Assembly: GCA_023374045.1 (NCBI GenBank)
Contig: CM041776.1
Coordinates: 142,789,296 to 142,853,295, forward strand
Length of the DNA stretch: 64,000 nucleotides
Reading direction: 5' to 3'
Source: Limonium bicolor
Taxonomy: Eukaryota; Streptophyta; Magnoliopsida; Caryophyllales; Plumbaginaceae
Positions 23,362-35,098 of this stretch are shown here, piece after piece. Below the pieces are notes generated by a model. It was not told where the DNA came from. It worked only from the letters and a program-made list of their open reading frames with translations, and ran no database searches. Every line of letters starts with the position of its first letter. Within the stretch, counting starts at the first letter, position 1. A program made the translations under genes and the position numbers.

Positions 23362-23457
23362 GGCAATCGATCGTTCCGATCGATGATTGCCACGAACTCT
23401 AAGAACTTAGACTGCCTTAAGGAAAAATACTAGGGGAAATTGTTGGTTCCAACAATT
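23362..23457. repeat. Pair of hairpins in a repeated context
   Basis: Hairpin 1 (23,362-23,391) pairs GGCAATCGATCG with CGATCGATGATTGCC; hairpin 2 (23,438-23,457) is a 9-bp perfect inverted repeat AATTGTTGG/CCAACAATT with a TT loop. Both follow AAAATACTGGGGG or AAAATACTAGGGG, so the context repeats with about 76-bp spacing while the arm sequences differ. Confidence 0.75.
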
Positions 23458-23530
23458 GCAATAACAACACCAATTGAAGCCCAAAGCCCGAAAGCATAAA
23501 CCCAAAAAGTTCAAACCTCTCCACATCATA

Positions 23531-23710
23531 CAGGCTCGTCCTAAGCCCTACCTCCACATCAAAAACATCCTCAGGCTCGTTCTAAGCCCTACCTCCACGT
23601 CAAACCATCCTCAGGCTCGTCCTAAGCCCTACCTCCACATCAAAATATCCTCAGGCTTGCCCTAAGCCCTACCTCCATAACAAAACTTCCTCGAGCCTGG
23701 CATAAGCCCT
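23531..23710. repeat. Tandem array, about 40-bp units
   Basis: Four good units starting at 23,531, 23,572, 23,612 and 23,652, plus a decayed fifth. Core CAGGCTCGTCCTAAGCCCTA followed by a CCTCCACATCAAA-type tail. Confidence 0.9.
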
Positions 23711-23784
23711 AACCCTTCTCTACATTCATTTAGGCCCATGATAACACCTAACCATCTCTACATCACCCACTTAACTCACCTTCA

Positions 23785-24120
23785 CATAGTATCATCCTTA
23801 GAATTGTCATAAGACCTAGAACCACATTTAGGCTTGTCATAAGACCTAGAATCATCCTTAGGCTCGTTATAAGACCTAGTGTCATCCTTAGGCTCGTCAT
23901 AACACCTAGTATCATCCTTAGGCTCATCATAACACCTAGAATCATCCTTAGGCTCGTCATAACACCTAGTGTCATCCCTTTAGGCTTGTCATAAGACCTA
24001 ATATATCTATTAGGCTCGTAGTAAGACCTAGTATCATCCTTTAGGCTCATCATAAGACTTAGAACCATCCTTACGCTCGTAATAAGACCTATCATCATCC
24101 TTTTAGGCTCGTTGTAAGAC
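23785..24120. repeat. Tandem array, about 31-34-bp units
   Basis: About ten units with core TTAGGCTCGTCATAA and ACCTAG, separated by CATC-type text. The core resembles that of the array at 23,531, so both likely share an origin. Confidence 0.9.
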
Positions 24121-24239
24121 ACTAGCTCACTCTTAATTTACCTGCTTCCATCAAACACAATGCATTCATTTCATTCATATAGGCGCATCAACTACCTATC
24201 TGCATTATCCAGGCGAGTCACAAGACCTGGTGACAGAAA

Positions 24240-24390
24240 GGTTGGCGAGGTGATGGCAATAAATCCTCCTAAGTTATGTCAACTTATTTTGGGATCAACG
24301 AATGGTGGGCGATGACAATAAGTCCCCAGGGTTTTTTCTAGGAGTTATCCCTACACACCAGCTTGGGGGGCAATTACAATAAGTCCACAT
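24240..24390. repeat. Degenerate repeats, about 65 bp
   Basis: Three related pieces near 24,244, 24,305 and 24,366 (GGCGAGGTGATGGCAATAA, GGTGGGCGATGACAATAAG, GGGGGGCAATTACAATAAG). Confidence 0.6.
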
Positions 24391-24504
24391 TGGGTCCAGC
24401 CATGAGCAATGGCACGGGTTTCGGTCCCCAGAAGCATCAAGCATCATCAGCAATATCAGCATCGTTATCACATCAGCATTCCTGCATCTACATACCATAT
24501 AGTC

Positions 24505-24690
24505 TTCACTTTTAGGTAGTCGAAGCCTTAGAGTAGCTCGACATAACTTCATTTTCACTTTTAGGTAGTCAACGCCTTTGAATTGCTTGACATCATTTCA
24601 TTTTTACCTTTAAGTGGTCGACGTCTTAGAATCGCTCGACATCTTTTCACTTCACTCAAAGGTAGTCAGCACCTTAGAATAGCCCGACAA
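24505..24690. repeat. Tandem array, about 50-bp units
   Basis: Four diverged units sharing CACTTTTAGGTAGTCGA and a GAATCGCTCGACAT-type end. Confidence 0.8.
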
Positions 24691-24792
24691 TTCATCAGTT
24701 TTCAGTAGCATGCAGGGTCTTTTAAGGTCTAAAATTTTGGGGTATCACTCAAGCATCAACTAGACTCTTCATATCCATTACAAAGTCTAGTT

Positions 24793-24806
24793 GACGGGGG
24801 AAAATT
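24793..24806 (+). other. Polypurine tract of the Tat/Ogre-like element
   Basis: GACGGGGGAAAATT immediately before TGTTATACCC, the expected primer for plus-strand DNA. Confidence 0.75.
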
Positions 24807-26382
24807 TGTTATACCCTAAATTTTAACCCCCCTTGTATAGGTTATAAGGTTTAGTGTTGTGAGAGACACTTTGATCAAGTAATGAGGAATCCCGGTTCGA
24901 TCGGCGCATTCCGGAGCATCAGGACAGCTTAGTCATCTTCAAGGGTATTTTCGTAATTTTTGAGGCTCCTAAGCCCTCTTATAGGCTTCCTCTCTCCTCC
25001 GAAAGTGGCTCAAATCAACTCGGAATGCTTTGAAATTTTAACCCATGATAGAGGATGACATTTAAGCATACTTGCTTTGGAATTTTGCTTTTTTTGAATT
25101 TCCAATAATAGTTAGTAATTTTTTATTGAATCGACGAGTAAATTGAATTTAAAAATATACAATATCCAAAAAATTCGATTCCACTTGAGAAATAAAAAAT
25201 ATGCCTCCTTACCCATGGTTAAAATTTCATAGCAAATTCCTTTTGGAAGCCCTTGAGCTAAAACATTGGTAAATCTCGATTTTACCGGATTTTTTTTATC
25301 TTTAGTGAGGCCTACATAAGGAACCTTATCCCTTGATCAAATCACATCGGGGAGAAACCCCAGAACCATCAGCAAGCACGGACATCACAACTCTCTCACA
25401 TTATTCAATACCCGAACGCTGAATGAAATCACACCAAAACTCTCCCAAAATCACCACCTAAACACGTTTTTCAACTCCACCACTTCAACAATCATCAAAC
25501 CACCACCTAAACGTGAAGAAAACTTCAATTACAAGGGCCAGAAGCTGGTCTCGAACCCGAATCAAAACCAACTCTGGCAAGGCTCCGAAAGACTCCCGAC
25601 GTGAAGAATTCAATCAATCCCGAAGTCAAAACAGGTGGAATCTTAATCTCTTAACTCCCCCCACTTGTTTGACCTTATATTAAAATTTAGGTTCGAACCG
25701 ACTTTTTACGGCTGTCGAAATTAGCATTTTGTTCTTGTTTGTGCCCTTTAACTTGGTCATTAAGTTTCGTCACTTATTTAAAACCGAATTGAAAATCTCT
25801 GATTACTAACATCTTGGAAATTTCTCAGGCTACGCGTCCATAATTTTTGAGCTTAAAACATCGCTAGGAACCACCTAAAACCCGCGCCGTGGGTGGCCCG
25901 TAGTCCCGGACGCTGTGTCCGAGCCCACCGACGGGTAGTCTGCGGTCACGGACACCCTTGAGAAGCGGCGGGATTTTAAATTTTTGAAAATTTAGGGTTT
26001 TACAAAGCATGTCGGGCCCACGGACGTCCTATATGTGGCCCCGGACTTTTTCAAAATTTCATTTTCTTTTTCTTTTCTGTATAACTAGGTTAATTAGGGT
26101 CCGTGGCCGGACGGAAGAAAAAAAATTCGACCTAATTCTGCCTCTGATACCCTAGTTTAGGTATTTCCACTTTTTATTTTAATTTTCTGTCAAAAAATGT
26201 TTAAAAAATAAAAGAATCTGAAGTTCGCGCACTTAGGTTTAAACGACTCGCAATAAACCATAATTAAACTAAGTAGAGGAAAAACGACTTTGAGGGGTAA
26301 TGAAGTAATTGAACCCTAAAAAGTCGAATACCAAGCCCCCAAACCCAAACTCTATCTTCCTAATTACCCTAAGTTAAAATTA
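24807..26382 (+). repeat. LTR of the Tat/Ogre-like element
   Basis: Starts TGTTATACCCTAAATTTTAA after a polypurine tract. The right end is placed at about 26,382, just before GGTGGCGACTC, which resembles the primer site seen after Tat/Ogre LTRs. No second copy is in the window, so the end is uncertain. No gene inside; two GC-rich stretches near 25,880-26,040. Confidence 0.55.
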
Positions 26383-26393
26383 GGTGGCGACTC
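26383..26393 (+). other. Primer-site-like sequence after the LTR
   Basis: GGTGGCGACTC follows the probable LTR end. Recognised from general memory of Tat/Ogre primer sites, not confirmed against a tRNA. Confidence 0.35.
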
Positions 26394-29300
26394 ATAATAG
26401 GTTCCAATGAGCTAACTTAGGATTTAATAACTAATGTTTATGATATAGTTATTAAACTTAGGTTATAACTGGACCTAGAACCCAACCAGATCCTAATCAA
26501 TTCGAATCAACATAGGATAGGGTTCAAAAATCGAGGCTTACAATACACAATACTAATTAGTCCATAATCAAGTGAGCAGTTTAAGTATCCGAAAACGTTT
26601 ACAATAGCGATATAATACAAACAAAGTCCAGAAGTGTGATAACAAAAGTATACTGCTAACTACCCCTAAAATCCCGCACTCCGGCTTGCGTCTTCAGTCA
26701 CGCACTTGTAATATGTTTGTCATAAAGGCTTAGCATAACCACTGAATATGCTAATTGTAACCATCATGAACCTTTTAACTCCTAAAGTTAATTAGTCTAG
26801 TTGTCATGTGGTTCATTTACATGCAACTCCGTTTTACATGTATATAATAAAGTTGTAAGTGCGGTAATTAAACATTCAATAAGCATAAAACATGCATACA
26901 CAATCCACATATAATTTGCACATATTATCCATACGATAAACAAGTGCATACGATAATAATACAAGAGTACGTTATTTCCTTTGTCGGTTCTCGGTGTCCG
27001 GCCTTCAAGGCTTTGCTCATTATTCTCTTTACGAGAGTTATTTGAATTCTCGCATTAACATTTAGCTAATGTCTAATTGTTCCATTTGCTTAACTCTTAA
27101 TCATTGATAGTCATCATGTTAGAAGACTGCATATCCTTAACCAATTACTTACCCCTTATTAGATAGCGGGTCACCAAAGCAATAGCCATCCCCAACAGTA
27201 GGGCATCTGATTCCTCCTTATTCCCTATTAGATAGCGGGTTACCAAAGGCCGAAGTCATCCCCAACAGTAGGGCATCTGTCCAATGATCAATTTAATCTA
27301 TGGGAATATAATATAATGAGGGACCTGTAACAGTCATCCCCCTATTGTGATCAGAATGCGCAACCAGGATTCCCTAGATTTCTCCTCATATACAGTTCTT
27401 TTCACCATGTGATTAAGTTCTCCTAATCCTCTTACCTAAGATATACTGAAATACCCCTAACCTTAAAAACTTAATTAAAGGATCTATTAATGATCTAAGA
27501 TGGTTAATAAACATCTAAATACCATTGGGGAACAATCTAAAGATCTAAACAAGGCAAAACATGCCTTAAGATCGGTAAAGCCAAAAATGTGCTTTAAGAA
27601 ACCATAGAGATTGTATGACCTCAATTAGGATCGAAAGTGGATTCCTAAGTATTATAATTAAGTAATGAACACTACAAAACTATTCTCAAAGGAAACCAAG
27701 CTCTAAAACATGTTCTAACACAAAATGTGCTTTAAAATTCCTTAAAGCACGTTTTTGAGAAAATTGACTTTCTGAGTGAGTTTTGAGTAGTGTTAGGCAT
27801 TGGATTAGACCTTGTTATACTAATGTACTATAATGTACCACATTAGAAGGTCTAAATCCAAGATATAAAAAAAAATCAGAAATATGGCATTCATTTGTGA
27901 ATAGTAATCCAAATAGTGCATTTTTAAGCAAAATTGACTAAGTATAGTCAATAATCAAACATTACTCATCCTTACCTTAGTAAGTCGGCAGCATGGAGCA
28001 AGGAGGACAGCACATTCAACTTTAATACAAATATCTAGCCAATTTGGTGAATCACCATTTACTATTCCATTTTCTATTTTTCATTCATTAAAACACATTT
28101 TCTTTCTTTCTCTTTCCTCTTTTCCCATTCCAGCTGCCATTAGCATTTCCTAACCCTCTCAAGCTGTTTTCTTGAGCATTCAAGGCAAATCAATCCCTTT
28201 TGCACCTAAGGTAATGGTTTAAGGCATATTTTAACTCTTTTTCTTCATCTCTTCATTACCTACACATGGAGCTCATATCTATCACTTTCCATGGCTCATT
28301 CTCAGTGTTTTAAAGCTTTAACAACAAAGAATCTCGGCTGAAGCAAGCTATGGGACCATGGTGGTCAAAATTTACATTATAAGGTAAAAACATACCTTAA
28401 GAATTCTTACTCTCCATCCGGTTTTCTTCCTCTGATTATATGAGTTTATTCACTCATAATCTTCATGTTTTCATGTTGATTCAGTTGGTTAACCATTTGG
28501 AGCAAGGGTGGGCCGAAAATCAAAGGAAAAATCATTCTTTAAGGTATTTTGCCAAGGTAAAACCTATACCATAGCACCTTGTTGTTGTCAAGATATTCCC
28601 CATGTTTTTATGGTGAATTTAACACCATGTGGTGTTTTCTTAAATCAGGCCGAAACCCTTTGAGAATACCTTGCATTTTTAAGGTGATTTTTGCCTTAAA
28701 TCTTACATTTAATGTTCTTTACGGTTAGCTCATGCTTGGAGTGTAACCATATCTTATTTTGGTATTAAAACATGTGTGAGTGCTGTGGTGATTTTTCCTC
28801 CAAGCTGCCGAATGGATATAAGGGCTTTAAGTACATAAATCAAGGTATAAAACCTTAAACTTATGATTTTATGATTTCTTAGCTTATATAAATTATGTGC
28901 TGAGAGTGGAGGTATTTATGGGTGATTTTAACCTAAGTATGGAAAAAAATGACTTAGATAAGTTAAGCTAGTCATTTAAGTGGTTTATTTAACATAATGG
29001 TCAAATTATGACATTATATGGAAAAAAATAAAGTATAGTAAGGCCAAGAGCTTATATTATATTTGAGCTATTATGTGTAATGTTATGTTATAAAGCAAAG
29101 TTGTAAGAAGGCCATATCATTAGGCCATTTTATTTAAGTTTAAAAGCTTATTTAATTTAATTTAGGTACTTACTATTAAGTATGGGGTCAAAGCCGTAAA
29201 TAAACAAACATTAGAGGGTTGTAGGTGAATATAGCCAAAATTGGGATTTAAAATGTATTTAAATAAAATTATAAGATTTTATAAAGTTTTGGGGTGAAAT

Positions 29301-32300
29301 TGTAAATATTGGAAAGTTTGGGTTAATCTATGTAATTGCCAAGAAAGTGGGGTCAAAATGATTTTGGAAGTCAAACATTGACCAAGCAAAAGACTTTGAC
29401 CAGATTTGATAATTTATTAATTTAATTATCAAAATATACTAAGTTATGTATTAAAATGTAAAAAATTACATAACATAAGGGTATATGAGAGATTACCGAA
29501 AGTATGGGGTATAAAATGGTACTTTATACACCTATGGGTCATTAGGAATTTTTAGGAATTTATTTGGTTTAATTTGGAGTTAATATGGTATATAAGTATA
29601 ATATATGATATTTTATATCATTGTTACATATAGGTAACATATATGGTGGAAACCGTAAATATTGAAAGTATAAGGTTAGGAATGATGTTTATAACCTTTT
29701 GGTATAGTTTGGTAATTTTTGAGTTATCTAAAGGTTTTATTAAGTTATATGTATAATATATAGTTTTAATGACATAAGGAAACTATATATTATAAATTGG
29801 GGAGATTTGGTAATTATACAAAGTTGGGTGGAAAGAATTAAATTAAAACAGACCCTAGGGTCTGTTCGGCAATTATAACCCTTTAAAACTATAGGTTATA
29901 ATAAAATTAAGGTTTAAGGATTATAATATAAGGTAAATATTATAAGTGTGACAATGGAATATAATTTGGGGATTGATTTGTAAAATCTGAAAGTATGGTG
30001 GAATTAAAATAAAACCAAGAATGTTATGGTACATTTGGTATTTTATAACAATTTATAACTATAGGTTATAATTGTTTTAATGACATAAATGTCATAATAT
30101 ATGTTATATAACCATAACATAACATTATATAAATTATGTGGTGGATTTTGTAAATAATAGAGAACAAGGGTGTTGTTCGGAAAAAAATGGGATTTTAGAA
30201 TAAAAATTTATAATATGGTTTTCAATGTTATAAAGGTTATAACATTTATAATGTAAGAAATATTCATTAAAAGAGGATGAATATATTATAAAGATTTACC
30301 ATATAATAATGGTCCCATAATACATATATTATATATAAGTAATATATGTTAAGGAGTGGAATACAATATGGTTCAAATAACATATAATATCATAAATAAA
30401 ATGATATAGAATAAAAGAAAAGAATTATAAACATTGGATAGGAAATTCTAATGTTAGGTTGTTTATGAAATAAGAAGGAGTTATATATTTCAAGTATTTT
30501 CAAATATGAATTATACAAACATTACACTTGGAAAAACTAACCTTAGGAAATAAATACTAAGGTGAGATGTATAATATATGATTAAAATTATACATGCAAT
30601 ATAGTGATAAACTATATAATATACAAAGGGGCATTAAATTACATGTGATAACAAGCGTTTAAAGTTAAGTATATTAATATACTCGACCTAATCACGCATG
30701 TAATATAGCGTTTTTCCTAATCCCGAGTTAAACCGAAAACCCGACAAACGTTATCAGTTAGCAACGGGGAATAAACCGGGATGGATTAGTAACGGTACGG
30801 GGTGCCGTAGTGTATTGTTAGTATGAGATGCTAATGCATAGTGTGATGCATTTAATAGATTGTTAGAGGCGTCTCGAGGATCGCCAGAGAATTTAGCTGA
30901 TTCATACTCCACGGTCTTATAATCCGGTGCACGGTATGTTATTTACGTGGCTTGATTGTCTTTGAGGATTTCCTCAGTTCAGACATTGTGTGAAATCTGT
31001 GTTAAGATTGAATGTCTGCTTGTGTGAATTAATATGCTTGAGTTGTGTATTAATGCCGCTTTATTATTATTATTGTTGAACGATAACAGTACCGTTCGTA
31101 TATATGAACATATTATAAAACGAACTAGCGGCAATAATGCTATCTTATATGTAATATAAGGAACGCAAGTAAAACGTTGTAGCATTTAGGATAATAATAT
31201 ATATATATATATAGTTATAAGGATCCGAGACTTATATACGGAGCATTGGCCTTCTTAACGCCGCTCTCGTATCTAACACTGGGTCCCGAGTCGACATACT
31301 CAGGATTGGACTAACGACCTTAGTCTACTGTGTTAGGAAAAATTGTAAGACGATGCGATGGTATAGATAAGTTAATCAAGAGGTTGTTGCTCTTACTGTG
31401 TATTGTGATCAACTAACGATACTAGGATGCCGTGTGGGCATCCGTAAGTATCTGGATAAATTTCAACGGACTACAGATGGTTCGTCGGTCGGAGACTCTA
31501 CCGCTGGAGTGGCTACTGCCGTGGGTGACCTGCCATAGGAGATGGGTAACTTAGAGACACGTCGTTCTAACGAAACGTTGTCATTAGGCATGACCGAACA
31601 ATTACGGACGACTATTTTAGCTGTACACTAGGCGAACATTATTTGGGCTTGTATGCCAAAGACGAGAACTTATACTTGTTTATAATTCTCGTTGTTTTGT
31701 CTTGTTGCTCATTGGTTATGCTTTGTGGTTATGTGTAGTGTGATGGTGGTTTTTGTTGAAACGAGTCATTGTACTCAGATGTGTGTTGTAAATTAGTTTA
31801 ATTGAGTCGATGTACTTATATCTGTGTTGTGAACTGGTTGAGTCGAGTCGCTGTACTCGTGTGTGGATTATTGTGGATTGTTTGGTCGAGTGTGAAATAC
31901 CCCGTAATTAAAATAGTGATTAATTAGGCTAATAAGTAATTTAGAAGCTTAATTATGCATAAATAATCATGAGGGAAAAAATCCCGAAGAAAACGGATCC
32001 TTAAAACGGATTAAAATCACTAACGAACCTTAAAGCGCGTTTTTCGAGGAAACCGGGAAAACATGACTTTAAGCGGGTCAAATAGACTCGTAACAATTTT
32101 GGTCAACTAAATAATCATTAATAAATATTAGTGAAGCTTTAGAACCAATAAAATCAATAAAACGAGAAATTAGTAAAAACTGTCAAGAACGGGAAGTTGT
32201 GGGGTAGAAACATAAATAACCAAAACTTATGTGTCCACTTTTAAAATAAAAATTGAAGTTTGTGTGTGTGTGATGGTGTCAGCCGGCCCCTATCCCCCTC

Positions 32301-33802
32301 CTCTCACACACTCACTTACTCCCTCTTATTTACTAAACAACAAAAGCAATAAAGTAAAACACTCACCTTACTTTACTCACTCACCACTCTCTCTCCTACT
32401 CTATTCTCTTCACTCACGTACTCACCTCCTCCCTCACTCTCTTTTCTTTCTTCTTCTTCTTCCCCATGCGACATCCATGGTGAATTGAGAGAACCCACAA
32501 AAACCTTTACTTCTCTCCTCTTGTTACTCCCTTAAACCTCCTGCAAAAATTATAAAAAACTACACCATTGTCTCCCTCTCATCAAGAGGAACACTTCTAT
32601 CTTTTCAAAATCCGAAAAGGACAACTTTCATCTCCATGGGTATGGAGCATTTGGAGCTTCAAGACTACCACTAGAACCACCTTCTTCTCCTTGTTATTTT
32701 GAGGTAAAAATCTTCTTGAAACCTCATTGTTTTTCTAGCCTTAAGGGCAAAACGAAATTTGAAGGTAAACTCTTGTTTGCTCCTTTGTACTCTAGCCGAT
32801 TTTGGCACTCTTGGAGGGGAGAAATATTGTTCTTGAGCTATTCCAAGCATTACCTACACCCTTGCAAGGTAATGAAATTCCTAAACCCTAAAATGTGCAT
32901 TAAGCTTAAAGAATGGTTAAGGTTAGTTTGGTGTATTGAAAATGTGAATATATGGGTTGTAGTGTTAGAGGATTTGGGTTCCTAAACCGTTGGAAAGAGA
33001 AAGGAGGAAGAAGCAAGAAGAAGAAAAGAAACTAGAGGAAGAAACAAGGTAATTACACTCACCTTTGTGTAGTCTTGTGCATATGTATGTAACAGATTTT
33101 AGACAGTTTAAAATAGGTATTGTAAAAATGGTAATGTAGTGATGGTGGCAATGTGTAAGAAATACAGTGTTTAAAAACCTTTAACAAAAGACATTTAAAA
33201 AAACTTGTTTGAAAACCTAAATGGGAATTGAATGTAATGTCAGAATTTTTTTAAAATAGGTATTGTATTAGTGGTGGTATATGTAGGATGGGAGCCCTTG
33301 GTATGTAAAATATGATTGTTGAAAACCAGGTGGAGATGATGTTAAAATTGTGAGGAAAACAATGTGGTGAGAGTGTAAAAATATAGGGGAGACTATGGCA
33401 AAATTTACATAGGACTAGAACACTTATGAACTAGAAACTAGGTGAGAACATGAGTTGTAACAGATTTTGAATGGAGTTAATTGGTGGGTGATTGAGAGAG
33501 GTAGTTAATGTATTGTAATGCATTAGGAGTGTTAGAAATGACATTAGAAGAGGGAGCTATAGATGGGGAGAGTGAGTGTCAAAATCCGTAGCAATGCAAC
33601 TAGGAAAGACCTAGTGTAAGTGCTGAAATGAATTTAGAAACAAGGGGTTAGTTAGTATAGGGATGAGTGATGGATTAAGGGGTGAACTAAGGTGTATTAG
33701 GAGGTTTAATTAGTGCTAAAACCTTGTGGGAATAAGTGTAGGAACATGAGGAAGTGATGGGTAAAAGAGAGGACTGAAAACAGAAATAAAATGCAAATAC
33801 TG

Positions 33803-34208
33803 GGCCGGACCGACCTTGGGACCGGACTTGCAAGGTCGGTCGAGCCAAGATTTACAAAGGACGGAAAGCTTCTGGAATGGGACGACCTTGGGGACCGAAC
33901 TTGCAAGGTCGGTCGGCCAGAAAAATTCCCGTCATAAACCTTCTGGAATGGACCGACCTTGGGGACCGGATACTTGCAAGGTCGGTCGGCCTAAAATTCG
34001 CCTGTAATGAAACTTACTGGAATGGACCGACCTTGGGACCGGACATGCAAGGTCGGTCGACTCCAGAATTTCGAAACCAAAACTCACTGGAATGGACCGA
34101 CCTTGGAACCGGACTTGGCAAGTCGGTCGGCCCTGTAACTTTCCAGCGTATGAACCCTACTGACTTCGACCGACCTTGGGTCCGACCCTGGGTAAGGTCG
34201 GTCGGGTC
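33803..34208. repeat. Palindromic tandem repeat array in the inner solo LTR
   Basis: Six units about 72 bp apart, each with arms GACCGACCTTG and CAAGGTCGGTC around an ACCGGACTTG-type loop. Spacers contain TTCTGGAATG or ACTGGAATG. Same position in the LTR as the array at 16,452-16,772, but with CC instead of AA in the arm. Confidence 0.88.
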
Positions 34209-35004
34209 AAACAAAAAAAATATAATAATAGTAATTATAATAGGGATATATATATGTATATGTATACCACTTATACATATGTACATATATAGCAAGTACA
34301 CCCATCGTTAAGCAATGAAAGGTGGATAAATAATGTGTAAGTGTAAGAATGGAAAGGACTTAGTAAGTATGACTTAGGAAGCGTAAGAGTAATCGAGTTG
34401 GGTAATGAAGTTAGATTAATCACTCGATTGTATGTATATCATAGGGTTTGATTTGTGAACACCGGAGGAACGTTGGGATACAAGTACAACGGTGAACGGT
34501 ATGAATTCCTCATGCCCCGTATGCTATCTTGGTTACTCTGATTTGTGTGTTGTGTGCTAATTGATCACCAAATAAGATAAATGCACGAATCGGAGTTATT
34601 ATGCTTACTTGTGAATATGTAGTGTTGTATGTTATGAATATATTCTTTAAATCTTAGTTTTGTATAATTCATGAATGTATGGATGATAATGAATGTGTGT
34701 ATGTATGATATATTGTATTGTGACCGAATGTGTTTGTCATTGGACTTCTAACTGATTCCTAAAAAGCTAACCAATCTAACTTAAATTGGTAATTAATGTG
34801 AATGAGTAGAAGTCCGATATAGTTTCGGCCATGCGTGAGGATGAGAGACACAAGAGGTTGGATCCGATTCCTGACTCTTAAACTGGTCCGCGGCCCAAAT
34901 CGCTTAAGTGGGTAGCATCCCGGATTGGTGAGTCAAGTAAATCCTGGTGGTGGGACGGTGTAGTCCCCGGGCCGGAGGTCATACCGACTTAACATGAGTA
35001 TGAA

Positions 35005-35098
35005 TAAGTAAGTAAGAATGAGTAAGTAAGTAATGAAGTAAGTAAGTAAATGAAAGTAAGTAAGTAAGTAAGAGTAAGTAAGACGTAATGAGTAAAAG
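35005..35098. repeat. (TAAG)n tetranucleotide repeat
   Basis: Interrupted GTAAGTAAGTAA run with single-base changes, within the inner solo LTR. Confidence 0.9.

Larger units (their letters stand above)
21769..24806 (+). mobile_element. 3' non-coding region of a Tat/Ogre-like Ty3/gypsy element
   Basis: No coding sequence recognised. The stretch has several different tandem repeat arrays, two hairpins, and ends in a polypurine tract followed by an LTR start (TGTTATACCC). Hypervariable tandem repeats upstream of the 3' LTR are a known trait of the Tat/Ogre lineage of plant gypsy elements. The pol region is not in the window; it would lie beyond position 1 if the 1-860 flank belongs to the same element. 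Small open frames here show no domains. Confidence 0.6.

Noticed and set aside
23763..24122. 119-codon minus-strand repeat protein
   Set aside because: It is a translated 31-34-bp tandem array without a start context or known domain.
33803..34208. CRISPR-like array
   Set aside because: Plant LTR context, long imperfect palindromic units, spacers not unique.
33706..34311. Overlapping open frames on both strands at the hairpin array
   Set aside because: Translation of tandem repeats; frames stay open on both strands because of the repeat unit.
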